From assembly GCA_017454485.1 (NCBI GenBank), contig JAFTCX010000056.1, positions 82,316-146,315 of the forward strand: a stretch of 64,000 bases of DNA. The letters are read 5' to 3'. Source of the DNA: Clostridia bacterium. Its GTDB lineage: Bacteria; Bacillota; Clostridia; Oscillospirales; Acutalibacteraceae. The stretch's first letter is position 1. Each line of letters begins with the position of its first letter. Under the pieces are notes generated by a model. That model did not search any database. It was given only the letters and a program-made list of their open reading frames with translations, and had not been told where the DNA came from. This document shows, piece by piece, positions 51,090 to 60,360 of this stretch. A program made the position numbers and the translations under genes.

Positions 51090-52175
51090 TTAATACTTCA
51101 CCGGTTTTGCGTCCAGATATTTTTTGACCATCAGCGCAACCTTGAAGACGATTGCGTCGTCAAACTCACGCAGATCGAGCCCCGTGAGCTTTTTGATTTT
51201 TTCAAGACGGTAGACCAGCGTGTTTCTGTGCACGAACAGCTTTCTGCTCGTTTCGGAAACATTCAGGTTGTTTTCAAAGAATTTTTGAATGGTGAACAGC
51301 GTCTCCTGATCCAGCCCGACAATGGAGCCTTTTTTGAAGATCTCCTTCAAAAACATCTCGCACAGCGTGGTCGGAAGCTGATAAATCAGGCGCGCGATAC
51401 CGAGGTTGTCATAGGTCACAATGGTTTTTTCCGTGTCAAAAACCTTGCCGACCTCCAATGCGATCTGCGATTCCTTGAACGAGCGCGGCAGATCCTTCAG
51501 CCCCTGCACGATGGAGCCGATGCCGATGAGCGCGTTGATGTAATATTCTGTGTGCAGCGTATCAATGATGGAACGCGCCAGCGCTTCAAGGTCCTTCATC
51601 TCGTTGCCGACACGCAGCTCCTTGACAAGGGCGATGTCGGTTTCGTTGATGTTGATGATCAGGTCCTTCTGCTTATCGGGGAAAAGCTTTTGCAGCGCCT
51701 CGCTGACCGGCATTTCGGAGCGGTCCTGCGTTCTGACAAGCAGCACGCAGCGCGGCACTTCGTTGTTGAAGCCGAACTCGCGGGTCTTGAGATAGATATC
51801 GCCGGGGAGGATATTGTCGAGAATCACATTTTTGATGAAGTTGCTGCGGTCGTATTTTTCATCGTAGTATTGTTTGATCCCGTTGAGTGCAACCGCAATC
51901 AGGCGCGCATAGTTTGCCGCCGCGTCGTCGTCGCCGTCCACAAAAACCGCCGCGTCCGGATGCATCTGCACACCGATCGCCATATAGGTCTTGCCGCCGA
52001 TGACCTTCGCTTCAAAGGAGGAAAGCTCCTTTGTGACGTTGATAACATCGTTCTCCCCAATGCGGCGCAGATCGCTGCAGCAGATGATGATCCCGTTGCT
52101 GTCAACCACGCCGATGGTGCGGTCAATCGCGTCCTTCATCTGATGAATGGTTCCCTGAAACAGTCTGTTTGACAT
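51090..52175 (-). CDS. CdaR/PucR-type transcriptional regulator
   Basis: 361 residues from the ATG with GGGAGGC upstream. N-terminal sensor-like domain (MKDAIDRTIGVVDSNGIIICCSDLRRIG), a middle GGDEF-like CdaR domain (IALVKELRVGNEMKDLEALARSIIDTL) and a C-terminal PucR helix-turn-helix (FFENNLNVSETSRKLFVHRNTLVYRLEKIKKLTGLDLREFDDAIVF). Placed ahead of ftsE with a 25-nt gap, it may regulate this envelope operon; the ligand is unknown. Confidence 0.87.
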   Translation of the reverse strand: MSNRLFQGTIHQMKDAIDRTIGVVDSNGIIICCSDLRRIGENDVINVTKELSSFEAKVIGGKTYMAIGVQMHPDAAVFVDGDDDAAANYARLIAVALNGIKQYYDEKYDRSNFIKNVILDNILPGDIYLKTREFGFNNEVPRCVLLVRTQDRSEMPVSEALQKLFPDKQKDLIININETDIALVKELRVGNEMKDLEALARSIIDTLHTEYYINALIGIGSIVQGLKDLPRSFKESQIALEVGKVFDTEKTIVTYDNLGIARLIYQLPTTLCEMFLKEIFKKGSIVGLDQETLFTIQKFFENNLNVSETSRKLFVHRNTLVYRLEKIKKLTGLDLREFDDAIVFKVALMVKKYLDAKPVKY

Positions 52176-52250
52176 TTCTTCAGCCTCCCAAATATAGATT
52201 GTTTTTGATAAAAAAAGCATTTATGCATTTTGACGATTGTTTGTGGTTCC

Positions 52251-52279
52251 ATTGTACACAATTTATCGGCAATTTGCAA
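52251..52279 (-). promoter_or_regulatory. Promoter of the CdaR-ftsEX-M23 operon
   Basis: TTGCAA (52279-52274), 17-nt spacer, TACAAT (52256-52251), with a leader of about 70 nt. Confidence 0.6.
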
Positions 52280-52451
52280 TATAAAAACGAAAAATTTTTA
52301 GATATTTTTTCATGATTTTGATTTTTAGGCGCTATTTTTTGACAAAAACATCATATTTAGAAGGAAGGAATCCTTTTTTTCGTTACTTTTTTCGTTGTGT
52401 AAAATAACCATACACCCAAAACCTAAAATCAACTTAACACTTTGCGCGGCG

Positions 52452-52480
52452 TTGTAATTCCGGCGCATTTGTGCTATACT
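52452..52480 (+). promoter_or_regulatory. Promoter of the M16 pair-topB operon
   Basis: TTGTAA (52452-52457), 17-nt spacer, TATACT (52475-52480), 41 nt before the start codon. Confidence 0.65.
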
Positions 52481-52521
52481 ATGGATAATTACCCGTTGAT
52501 TGTGAACAGGAGGCTGAGCCT

Positions 52522-53811
52522 ATGGAAATTTTAAAGATTACGAACGGCGTGCGTCTGGCCTTTGCGCAGACGAGCCAATTCAAAACGGCGGTCATGAGCC
52601 TTTCGGTGTCTGTGCCGCTGAATGAACACGCCGCAAAAAACGCGCTGCTGATCCGTCTGCTTGCGCGCACAAACAAAAAACACCCGTCCACGCTGGAAAT
52701 GAACCGTGCGCTGGCGTCGCTTTACGGCGCAACGATCACGCCGATCATTGAAAAGCAGGGCGAAACGCAGGTGCTGCGGCTGCTGCTGTCCGCACTGGAC
52801 GACCGGTTTACGCTGGATGGGGAGAGCGTTTGCGAAGACTGTATGCAGATGCTCTTTGACTGCTTCTTTGACCCCGACGTCACCCCCGACGGCTTCAAGG
52901 AGGAAAACCTTGCGCTGGAAAAGCGGCTGCTGATTGAAAAGATCGACGCCGAGCGCGACGATAAGCGCATTTATGCGCGCGAACGGCTGACCGAGGAAAT
53001 GTGCAAAAACGAGGCCTACGGCCGCAGCAAATACGGCACAAAGGAAGAGATCGGTGCGCTCGACGGCAAGGCGCTGTTTGAACAGTGGAAAACGCTTTTG
53101 CTGCACGCGCCGATGGAGTTCGCCTTTGTGGGCAGCACGCCGAAGGAACAGCTCGTTTCCCTTTTGAAAAAGAAATGCGAAGCGTTCCCGAAGGAAAGCA
53201 TCACCGAGCTGCACACGGAATTTCTCACGGAAAGCTACGGCAGCAAAACGATCACGGAAACGCAGAAAGTCAAACAGGGCAAGCTCGTCATCGGCTACCG
53301 CGCGGGCATGACCTATGATATGGACAACTATGCCGCAATTCGGCTGATGACGGCAATCTTCGGCGGCGGCACGTTTTCCAAGCTGTTCATGAACGTGCGC
53401 GAAAAGCAGAGCCTTTGCTATTACTGCGCGGCGCGGCTGATTGCCGCCAAGGGCATTTTGCTCGTGGACAGCGGCGTGGAAACCGAAAACGCCCAAAGAA
53501 CGCTGGACGCCATCCGCGCGGAGCTGGACGCGGTTCGCAAGGGCGATTTTACCGACGAAGTCATCGAGCAGGCAAAGCTGAGCATCTGCGACGCGCTCAA
53601 GGGCGTGCATGATTCCAACAGCGCCCTCCTCGGCTGGTTCGCGTCACACACCGCGTCAAGCAAGTTTTACACTCCCGAGGAGATCGCGGACATGATCCGC
53701 GCAGTCAGCCGCGAAGAGATCATTCTTGCCGCGAACATGATTACGGAGGACACCGTTTATATTTTAAAGAGCGAAAAGGAGGAGAGCGCAGATGCAAAAG
53801 AAACGCATTGA
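52522..53811 (+). CDS. M16-family protein without catalytic motif (YfmF-like)
   Basis: 429 residues. The M16 (insulinase-like) fold is visible (LIRLLARTNKKHPSTLEMNRALASLYGATI, LVIGYRAGMTYDMDNYAAIRLMTAIFGGGTFSKLFMNVREKQSLCYYCAARL) but the HxxEH zinc site is absent, as in the non-catalytic half of M16B pairs. AGGAGG precedes the ATG. It overlaps the catalytic partner by 20 nt, and the two probably form a heterodimer. Confidence 0.9.
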   Translation: MEILKITNGVRLAFAQTSQFKTAVMSLSVSVPLNEHAAKNALLIRLLARTNKKHPSTLEMNRALASLYGATITPIIEKQGETQVLRLLLSALDDRFTLDGESVCEDCMQMLFDCFFDPDVTPDGFKEENLALEKRLLIEKIDAERDDKRIYARERLTEEMCKNEAYGRSKYGTKEEIGALDGKALFEQWKTLLLHAPMEFAFVGSTPKEQLVSLLKKKCEAFPKESITELHTEFLTESYGSKTITETQKVKQGKLVIGYRAGMTYDMDNYAAIRLMTAIFGGGTFSKLFMNVREKQSLCYYCAARLIAAKGILLVDSGVETENAQRTLDAIRAELDAVRKGDFTDEVIEQAKLSICDALKGVHDSNSALLGWFASHTASSKFYTPEEIADMIRAVSREEIILAANMITEDTVYILKSEKEESADAKETH

Positions 53812-55060
53812 AAGCAAGCTGCTCGGCGAAAGCTATGTGGAGCTGACGCATGACAGCGGACTGAAAATTCTTGTGATGGAAAAGCCGGATTACACCGGCG
53901 CGTTCGCCATGTTCGGCGCGAATTACGGCTCGGTCGACACCTGCTTCCGGCTGCAGGGCGCAAAGGAGTTCACCAAAGTGCCCGAGGGCATCGCGCATTA
54001 TCTGGAGCACAAGCTCTTTGAAAGCGAGGATCTGGACGCATTTGAGCGCTTTGCAAAAACCGGCGCGTCCGCCAACGCGTTCACATCCTTTGACCGCACC
54101 TGCTACCTCTTTCAGTGCAGCGATCGCTTTGAAGAAAACCTTGAAATTTTGCTCGATTTTGTAAAATCGCCCTATTTCACGGCGCAGACCGTGCAGAAGG
54201 AGCAGGGCATCATCGGGCAGGAGATCCGCATGTATCAGGACGCACCCGACTGGCAGGTGCTGTTCAACCTGCTGCGTGCGCTGTATCACAACAACCCCGT
54301 GCGCATCGACATTGCGGGCACGATCGAATCCATTGCGCAGATCACCGCCGAGCTGCTGTATGACTGCTATCACACGTTTTACAACCATTCCAACATGGTG
54401 CTCGCCGTCGCCGGCGGCGTCACAGTCGAACAGGTGCTGCGTGTGGCGGATAAGGTGCTCAAAAAGGAAGCGCCCGTGCAGTTTGAGCAGATCATCCCGG
54501 GCGAGCCGAAGGAAGTCAGACAAAAACTGATCGAAGAAACGCTTTCCGTCGATCTTCCGAAATTTGCCCTCGGCTTTAAGCAGTCGCACAGCACACCCGT
54601 GCGAACGGCAAAGGAATGTGTGATGTTCGACATTGCGCTGGACATCATCGCCGGCAAGGTTACGCCGCTGTATCACGAGCTGCTTTCCGAGGGGCTCATC
54701 AACACGAGCTTTTCCGGCGAATATTTCACCGGCCGCGGCTTTGCCGTGCCGATGTTCACCGGCGAAAGCGCCGACGCGTTCAAAGTGAAGGAAGCGATCC
54801 TTTCCAAGATCAAGTCGCTCAAGGAAAACGGCGTCACCGACGAAGAGTTTGACATTTCGCGCAAACGCCTGTACGGGCTGGAAATCCGTGCGTTCAACGA
54901 GGTGGACGACCTCGCAAACGACCTTGTGGAGTGCAGTTTCAAAAACGAAACGCTGTTTGACCGGATCGAATGCTACCGCACGCTGACAAAGCAGGAAGTG
55001 GAAGCGGCGATCAAAGACGGGTTTGACGAAGAAAACTGCAGCCTGTCCCTGATCCGCTGA
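53792..55060 (+). CDS. M16-family zinc metallopeptidase (YfmH-like)
   Basis: 422 residues. Catalytic HxxEH in VPEGIAHYLEHKLFE with the downstream Glu in QKEQGIIGQEIRMYQD. The C-terminal half contains DLPKFALGFKQ and LYHELLSEGLINTSFSGEYFTGRGFAVPMF. Pairs with the preceding inactive homologue; the substrate is probably peptides but is not known. Confidence 0.93.
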   Translation: MQKKRIESKLLGESYVELTHDSGLKILVMEKPDYTGAFAMFGANYGSVDTCFRLQGAKEFTKVPEGIAHYLEHKLFESEDLDAFERFAKTGASANAFTSFDRTCYLFQCSDRFEENLEILLDFVKSPYFTAQTVQKEQGIIGQEIRMYQDAPDWQVLFNLLRALYHNNPVRIDIAGTIESIAQITAELLYDCYHTFYNHSNMVLAVAGGVTVEQVLRVADKVLKKEAPVQFEQIIPGEPKEVRQKLIEETLSVDLPKFALGFKQSHSTPVRTAKECVMFDIALDIIAGKVTPLYHELLSEGLINTSFSGEYFTGRGFAVPMFTGESADAFKVKEAILSKIKSLKENGVTDEEFDISRKRLYGLEIRAFNEVDDLANDLVECSFKNETLFDRIECYRTLTKQEVEAAIKDGFDEENCSLSLIR

Positions 55061-55071
55061 AAGGAGTTCTT

Positions 55072-57243
55072 ATGGCAAAACAACTTGTCCTTGCGGAAAA
55101 GCCCTCCGTTGCACGCGATCTTGCGCGTGTGCTCGGCGCAAACCGCAAGGCCGACGGCTTTTTGGAGGGCGGCAACTACGTTGTCACCTGGGCGCTGGGT
55201 CATCTGGTGACGCTCGCCGACCCAGAAACGTATGACGACAAATATAAGGCGTGGCGGCTGGAGGATCTGCCGATGCTGCCGGACAAAATGAAGCTGACCG
55301 TGATCAAGCAGACGGCGAAACAGTATCACACCGTCCAAAAGCTGATGGCGCGCGGCGATATCGGTTCGCTGGTCATCGCCACCGACGCCGGACGCGAGGG
55401 CGAGCTTGTTGCGCGCTGGATCATGCAAAAGGCGCACTGGAAGAAGCCGACCTTCCGCCTTTGGATCTCTTCGCAGACCGACCGCGCCTTCAAGGACGGC
55501 TTTGCGCATCTGAAACCGGCGAAGGAGTACGACAACCTCTACGCGTCCGCACAGGCGCGTGCCGAGGCGGACTGGCTGGTTGGCTTAAACGTCACACGCG
55601 CCCTCACCTGCCGGTTCAACGCTTCACTTTCCGCCGGACGGGTGCAGACGCCCACGCTCGCCATGATCGTGGAGCGCGAAAAAGAGATTGCCGCCTTTGT
55701 GCCGAAGGATTACTACACGCTGCAGGCGCTGTTTCCGGGCTTTTCGGCCACCTTCCGCGACGGCAAAAACAACACGCGCTTTTCCGATTTGACGTTTGTG
55801 CAAAAAATTCAAAAGGAAGTGACGGGCAGGCAGGCGGTCGTTTCAAAGCTGGAACGCACGGCAAAAACAACGCCCCCGCCGGCGGCCTATGATCTGACGG
55901 AGCTGCAGCGCGACGCAAACAAGCTCTATGGCTATTCCGCAAAGCAGACGCTGTCCTATATGCAGTCGCTGTATGAATTCCATAAGGTGCTCACCTATCC
56001 GCGCACCGATTCGCGCTACATTACGGACGACATCGTGCCGACGATCCCAGAACGGCTGCGCGCGTGCGCAAACGGCGTTTTTCAAAAGGCGGCCATCGCG
56101 CTTTCCCGTGCGCCCATCCAGACGAAATACATTGTCAACAACGCCAAGGTCACCGACCACCACGCGATCATTCCGACCGAGCAGCCGCCCGTATTTTCCA
56201 AAATGAGCCACGAGGAGCGCACCATCTATGATCTTGTGGTCAAACGCTTTCTCGCCGTGCTTTCTGCGCCGTTTGCGTTTGACGAGGTCAAGCTCACCGT
56301 TTCTGTCGGGCAGCACAATTTTTATGCCAAGGGCAAGATCGTGCGCTCGAGCGGCTGGAAAGCGTTTTATTCCGCCGACTTTGACGAAGAAGAGCTCGAC
56401 GCGGAAATCAAAACGCAAAAGCTGCCGGAGCTGCGGCAGGGACAGACGCTGGCGGTTCAGAACACAAAGATCGTCAGCGGCAAAACGCGCCCCCCGGCGC
56501 GCTACACCGAAGCGACACTGCTCACGGCGATGGAGCATCCCACGGGGCAGATTCAGGACAAAAACCTCAAAAAGGTGATGGAGACCACCAGCGGGCTCGG
56601 CACGCCTGCCACTCGCGCCGACATCATTGAAAAGCTGTTTGACAATTTCAGCATTGAGCGCAACGGCAAAGAGATTCACCCCACGGCAAAGGGCAAGCAG
56701 CTCATCGCCATTGTGCCGAACGACCTGCGCTCGGCACAGCTCACCGCCGAATGGGAGCAGCAGCTCCAGAACATTGCGCGCGGCACAGGCAACCAGAAGC
56801 GCTTCATTCAGGAAATGCGCGATTACGCCACTTCCCTTGTCGGGCAGGTCATTGCCAGCAACGCACAGTATCACCACGACAATGTCACGCGCGAAAAATG
56901 CCCGGTCTGCGGAAAATATATGCTTGAAGTCAACGGCAAAAAGGGTAAGATGCTGATCTGTCAGGACCGCGAATGCGGCTATCGCAAAGGGCTTTCCACG
57001 GTCACGAACGCGCGCTGTCCGCAGTGTCACAAAAAAATGGAGCTGCGCGGCGAGGGCGACAAGAAAATGTTTTGCTGCGTGTGCGGCTACCGCGAAAAGC
57101 TCTCTGATTTTCAGTCGCGCAAAGCGCAGGCCGGCGCGGGAAAGGCCGAGGTCATGCATTATATGCGCAAACAGCAGCAGCAGGAAAAGCAGGAGGAAAA
57201 AAACAACCCGATGGCGGACCTGCTCAAGGACTTTTTCAATTAA
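55072..57243 (+). CDS. topB: DNA topoisomerase III (TopB, type IA)
   Basis: 723 residues. Toprim domain with LVLAEKPSVARDLARVLG and TDAGREGELVARWIM, then the catalytic Tyr309 in LTYPRTDSRY, followed by KVTDHHAIIPTEQPP and GLGTPATRADIIEKLF. A C-terminal zinc region has four-Cys units (CPVCGKYML...CQDRECGY and CPQCHKKMELRG...CCVCGY). Relaxes and decatenates DNA. AAAGGAG precedes the ATG, 11 nt after the M16 gene. Confidence 0.97.
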   Translation: MAKQLVLAEKPSVARDLARVLGANRKADGFLEGGNYVVTWALGHLVTLADPETYDDKYKAWRLEDLPMLPDKMKLTVIKQTAKQYHTVQKLMARGDIGSLVIATDAGREGELVARWIMQKAHWKKPTFRLWISSQTDRAFKDGFAHLKPAKEYDNLYASAQARAEADWLVGLNVTRALTCRFNASLSAGRVQTPTLAMIVEREKEIAAFVPKDYYTLQALFPGFSATFRDGKNNTRFSDLTFVQKIQKEVTGRQAVVSKLERTAKTTPPPAAYDLTELQRDANKLYGYSAKQTLSYMQSLYEFHKVLTYPRTDSRYITDDIVPTIPERLRACANGVFQKAAIALSRAPIQTKYIVNNAKVTDHHAIIPTEQPPVFSKMSHEERTIYDLVVKRFLAVLSAPFAFDEVKLTVSVGQHNFYAKGKIVRSSGWKAFYSADFDEEELDAEIKTQKLPELRQGQTLAVQNTKIVSGKTRPPARYTEATLLTAMEHPTGQIQDKNLKKVMETTSGLGTPATRADIIEKLFDNFSIERNGKEIHPTAKGKQLIAIVPNDLRSAQLTAEWEQQLQNIARGTGNQKRFIQEMRDYATSLVGQVIASNAQYHHDNVTREKCPVCGKYMLEVNGKKGKMLICQDRECGYRKGLSTVTNARCPQCHKKMELRGEGDKKMFCCVCGYREKLSDFQSRKAQAGAGKAEVMHYMRKQQQQEKQEEKNNPMADLLKDFFN

Positions 57244-57261
57244 AAAAACACATATATTTAC

Positions 57262-57293
57262 GGCGGCCGTCAAAACGACGACCGCCCGTTTTT
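57262..57293 (+). terminator. Intrinsic terminator behind topB
   Basis: GGCGGCCGTC/GACGACCGCC stem with one mismatch (57262-57285) and a T5 tail at 57289-57293. Confidence 0.75.
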
Positions 57294-57636
57294 CAGGCTT
57301 CGAATGGAAACAGCGACGCGGCGGGACAGCGCGGCGCAGCCGCGCAGAACGGAGCGCGGGAAAACGCACACTTTGCGCAAAAAAAGACTGCGCTTAAAGC
57401 GGGTTTTGAAGACTTCGCGCACCGGGCGCTCCGGTGCATCGTGCGAAGCACGATGCGTCCCGCCGCCGGTTGACCGAAAAGCGAATGAAAAAAGCCCGTT
57501 CAGGCTGCTGCCTGACAAAACAGATACATCATCTCTGATCATGAGAAAAAGAAAAGCGCTTTGCAAGCAGGAGAATTCCTGCTTGCATCGCGCATTTTTT
57601 ATGTTACTTTGACGTTGAAATACAGCGGTCCCCTTC
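57294..57636. other. Non-coding region rich in perfect inverted repeats
   Basis: 343 bp with no convincing gene. It contains GCGCGGC/GCCGCGC (57329-57345), ACCGG/CCGGT (57421-57435), GCATCGTGC/GCACGATGC (57436-57456), TCAGGC/GCCTGA (57500-57515, with T6 following on the - strand) and GCAAGCAGG/CCTGCTTGC (57563-57586). The last two could terminate the leftward tatD transcript. The GC-rich part differs in composition from nearby spacers. Confidence 0.6.
57563..57600. terminator. Terminator candidate near the end of tatD
   Basis: Perfect 9-bp stem GCAAGCAGG/CCTGCTTGC (57563-57586). A T6 run lies 8 nt beyond on the + strand, and a T-rich stretch on the - strand beyond GCGC. It lies 50 nt behind the tatD stop codon. 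Confidence 0.45.
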
Positions 57637-58404
57637 TCATCCGATCCCGAAAAGGAGTGCTGTATTCTCTCTGCACCGATCGATCAGCGCCTGTGCATCC
57701 TCGCCGCGCACAGCGGCAATCGTTGCCGCGACATAGGCAATCAGCGAAGAATCGTTGCGCTTTCCGCGAAACGGCACCGGCGCCATGTAGGGGCAGTCCG
57801 TTTCCAAAAGCAGCCGGTCTTGCGGCACGGCCGCGGCAACAGAAAGCGGTTTTTTTGCGTTTTTAAATGTCACCGCGCCGCCCAGACCGATGTAAAAGCC
57901 AAGCTGAAGCAGCTCTTCCATGGTTTCCACCGAGCCGGAATAGCAGTGCATCACGCCGCGCGGACAGTGCTTTTTCAACAGCGAAAGCGTGTCGGCGTGC
58001 GCCTCGCGGTCGTGGATGATCACGGGTTTTTCAAGCTCGTTCGCAAGGATGAGCTGACGCTCGAACGACTCAAGCTGCACTTCCTTCGGGATATCCCAGT
58101 AGTAATCCAGTCCGATCTCCCCCACCGCGACCACCTTCGGGTGGCTGTAAAGCTCCAGCAGCGCGTCATAATCCGCTTCGGTCGCATCGGCGGCCTCTTC
58201 GGGATGGATGCCGATCGCGGCGTAGATATAATCGAACCGTTCGGCCAGCGCAATGGACGTGCGCGACGTGGCAAGCGTTGTGCCGCAGTTGATGACGCCG
58301 GCAACGCCGCTTTGCGGCAAACGCGCCAAGAGCGCTTCGCGGTCTTCGTCGAAGCGCTCATCATCATAGTGTGCGTGGGAGTCAAAGATGCCGCAAAGGT
58401 TCAT
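57637..58404 (-). CDS. tatD: TatD-family metal-dependent hydrolase
   Basis: 255 residues. FDSHAHYDDERF (HxH metal site), AIGIHPEEA, VGEIGLDYYWD (Glu bridge), KPVIIHDREAH, RGVMHCYSG and LLLETDCPYMAP, all in the TatD order. Members act as metal-dependent DNases or are assigned to quality control. The ATG at 58404 overlaps the metG stop by 4 nt, a pairing common in Firmicutes. Confidence 0.95.
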   Translation of the reverse strand: MNLCGIFDSHAHYDDERFDEDREALLARLPQSGVAGVINCGTTLATSRTSIALAERFDYIYAAIGIHPEEAADATEADYDALLELYSHPKVVAVGEIGLDYYWDIPKEVQLESFERQLILANELEKPVIIHDREAHADTLSLLKKHCPRGVMHCYSGSVETMEELLQLGFYIGLGGAVTFKNAKKPLSVAAAVPQDRLLLETDCPYMAPVPFRGKRNDSSLIAYVAATIAAVRGEDAQALIDRCRENTALLFGIG

Positions 58405-60341
58405 CGGATTTTGCTCCCGTTCGGAATGCCGTCCACAAAAATGACCTTCACGTTGTCCTCGCTCACGTCGGCGGCAAGAATCATGCCGCAGCTTTCCACA
58501 CCGCAGAGCACGGCGGGCTTGAGGTTGGAAACAACGATCACCTGTTTGCCGATCAGGTCCTCCGGTTTGTACCATTTCGCAATGCCGGAGGCAACGGTGC
58601 GCGGCTTGCCGCTGCCGTCGTCCAAAGTGAGCTGCAGCAGCTTCTTTGCGCGCTTGACAGGCACACAGTCCGTGATCTGCGCCACACGCAGATCGACCTT
58701 GGCAAAGTCGTCGATGCCGATCTTCGCAACGCCCTCAATCTCTTCAATCGCCTTTTCCTTCGCGGCGGCTGCCTTTTGCTTTTCTTCGATCTCGGCCATC
58801 ATTTTTTCCGCGTCGATGCGCGCAAACAGCGGCTCCGGCGTGCCGACCGGGTGCTGCAGCGGATAAGCGCCGAACGAAGAGAGCGAATCGTAGCTCAGCG
58901 CGTCACAGTTGATCTGTGCGCCGATTTTTGCCGCTGTCTCCGGCATAAACGGCGTGAGCAGCACGGCGAGGAAGCGGATGGATTCAAGAAGGTTATACAG
59001 CACCGTGGAAAGTCTGCCCTGCTGCGCTTCGCATTTGGCCAGCGACCACGGCATGGTCTGGTCGATGTATTTGTTGCACTGCTTTGCAAAATTCATGATC
59101 GCGTCCACCGCGTCGGCGATGTGATACGTCGTCATGCAGTCGTCCACACGCTGCACCGCGGCAAGCGCCGCGTCTTTAAGCGCCGGGTCGAATTCATCGT
59201 CCGCCTGATCGTTGACCGGCAGCACGCCGTCAAAATATTTTTGCGTCATGGCAATGGTGCGGTTGACAAGGTTGCCCAGCGTGTTTGCAAGGTCGCTGTT
59301 GAAGCGTTCGATGATCGTGCTGTAGGTAATCGAACCGTCGTTTGCGTGCGGCATTTCGGAAAGCAGATAATAGCGCACCGCGTCCACGCCGAGCAGATCG
59401 CACAGATCGTCCGCGTAGATCACATTGCCCTTGGATTTGCTCATCTTATCCTCGCCGTACAGCAGCCACGGGTGGCCGTAGACCTGCTTGGGCAGCGGCT
59501 CGCCGAGCGCCATGAGGATGATCGGCCAGTAGATCGTATGAAAGCGCACAATGTCCTTGCCGATGATGTGCACATCCGCCGGCCAGTATTTTTGATAAAG
59601 CTCGCCGCTGCCGTCGGGATCGTAGCCCAGCGCGGTGATGTAGTTCGACAGCGCGTCGATCCAGACATAGATCACATGGTCGGGATCAAACGTGACCGGA
59701 ATGCCCCATTTGAACGAGGTGCGCGAAACGCAAAGATCCTGCAGTCCCGGCTTGATGAAGTTGTTGAGCATCTCCTTTTTGCGGCTTTCGGGATAGATGA
59801 AGTTTTCGTTTTGCTCAATGTAGTCCTCAAGCTGCTTTTGATACTTGGAAAGGCGCAGGAAATACGCCTCCTCCTTAGCCGGATGGCATTCGCGGCCGCA
59901 GTCGGGGCATTTGCCGTCCTTGAGCTGCGACGGCGTCCAGAACGATTCGCACGGCGTGCAGTACATGCCCTCGTATTCGCTCTTATAGATGTCGCCCTGC
60001 GCATAGAGCTTGTTGAAGATCTTCTGCACGGCCTTTTCGTGGTAATCGTCGGTCGTGCGGATAAACTTGTCATAAGTCGTGTTCAGCCGGTCGCAGATCG
60101 CGCGGATCTCCCCCGCCACCTTGTCCACATATGCCTTCGGGCTGACGCCGGCGCTTTTCGCGTATTCGTCAATCTTCTGCCCGTGCTCGTCAGTGCCGGT
60201 CAAAAAGAACACGTCGTAGCCCTGCAGACGCTTATAGCGCGCAATGGCGTCGGTCAGCACAATCTCGTAGCTGTTGCCGATGTGGGGCTTGCGCGAGGTG
60301 TATGCGATTGCGGTCGTGATATAAAACTTGCCTTTTTCCAT
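58401..60341 (-). CDS. metG: Methionyl-tRNA synthetase with C-terminal tRNA-binding domain
   Basis: 646 residues from MEKGKFYITTAIAY, with GGAGAG 7 nt upstream. Class I signatures: PHIGN at 19-23 (variant of HIGH) and KMSKSKGN. A zinc knuckle (CTPCESFWTP...CPDCGREC) and the anticodon domain follow. The C-terminal about 105 residues form an EMAPII/TRBP-type domain (FAKVDLRVAQITDCVPVKRAKKLLQLTLDDG). Charges tRNA(Met). 19 nt behind the autolysin gene. Confidence 0.97.
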   Translation of the reverse strand: MEKGKFYITTAIAYTSRKPHIGNSYEIVLTDAIARYKRLQGYDVFFLTGTDEHGQKIDEYAKSAGVSPKAYVDKVAGEIRAICDRLNTTYDKFIRTTDDYHEKAVQKIFNKLYAQGDIYKSEYEGMYCTPCESFWTPSQLKDGKCPDCGRECHPAKEEAYFLRLSKYQKQLEDYIEQNENFIYPESRKKEMLNNFIKPGLQDLCVSRTSFKWGIPVTFDPDHVIYVWIDALSNYITALGYDPDGSGELYQKYWPADVHIIGKDIVRFHTIYWPIILMALGEPLPKQVYGHPWLLYGEDKMSKSKGNVIYADDLCDLLGVDAVRYYLLSEMPHANDGSITYSTIIERFNSDLANTLGNLVNRTIAMTQKYFDGVLPVNDQADDEFDPALKDAALAAVQRVDDCMTTYHIADAVDAIMNFAKQCNKYIDQTMPWSLAKCEAQQGRLSTVLYNLLESIRFLAVLLTPFMPETAAKIGAQINCDALSYDSLSSFGAYPLQHPVGTPEPLFARIDAEKMMAEIEEKQKAAAAKEKAIEEIEGVAKIGIDDFAKVDLRVAQITDCVPVKRAKKLLQLTLDDGSGKPRTVASGIAKWYKPEDLIGKQVIVVSNLKPAVLCGVESCGMILAADVSEDNVKVIFVDGIPNGSKIR

Positions 60342-60360
60342 CTGTACTCTCCTTTGGTCT

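Larger units (their letters stand above)
52176..52521. other. Intergenic region between divergent operons
   Basis: 346 bp, very AT-rich in the middle. It holds the two divergent promoters listed separately and a weak AAGGA/TCCTT hairpin near 52360-52380. No small gene or RNA was recognised. Confidence 0.6.

Noticed and set aside
57304-57612. Open frames on both strands in the tatD-topB spacer
   Set aside because: Arg-rich products crossing several perfect palindromes, no ribosome site; the region looks non-coding.
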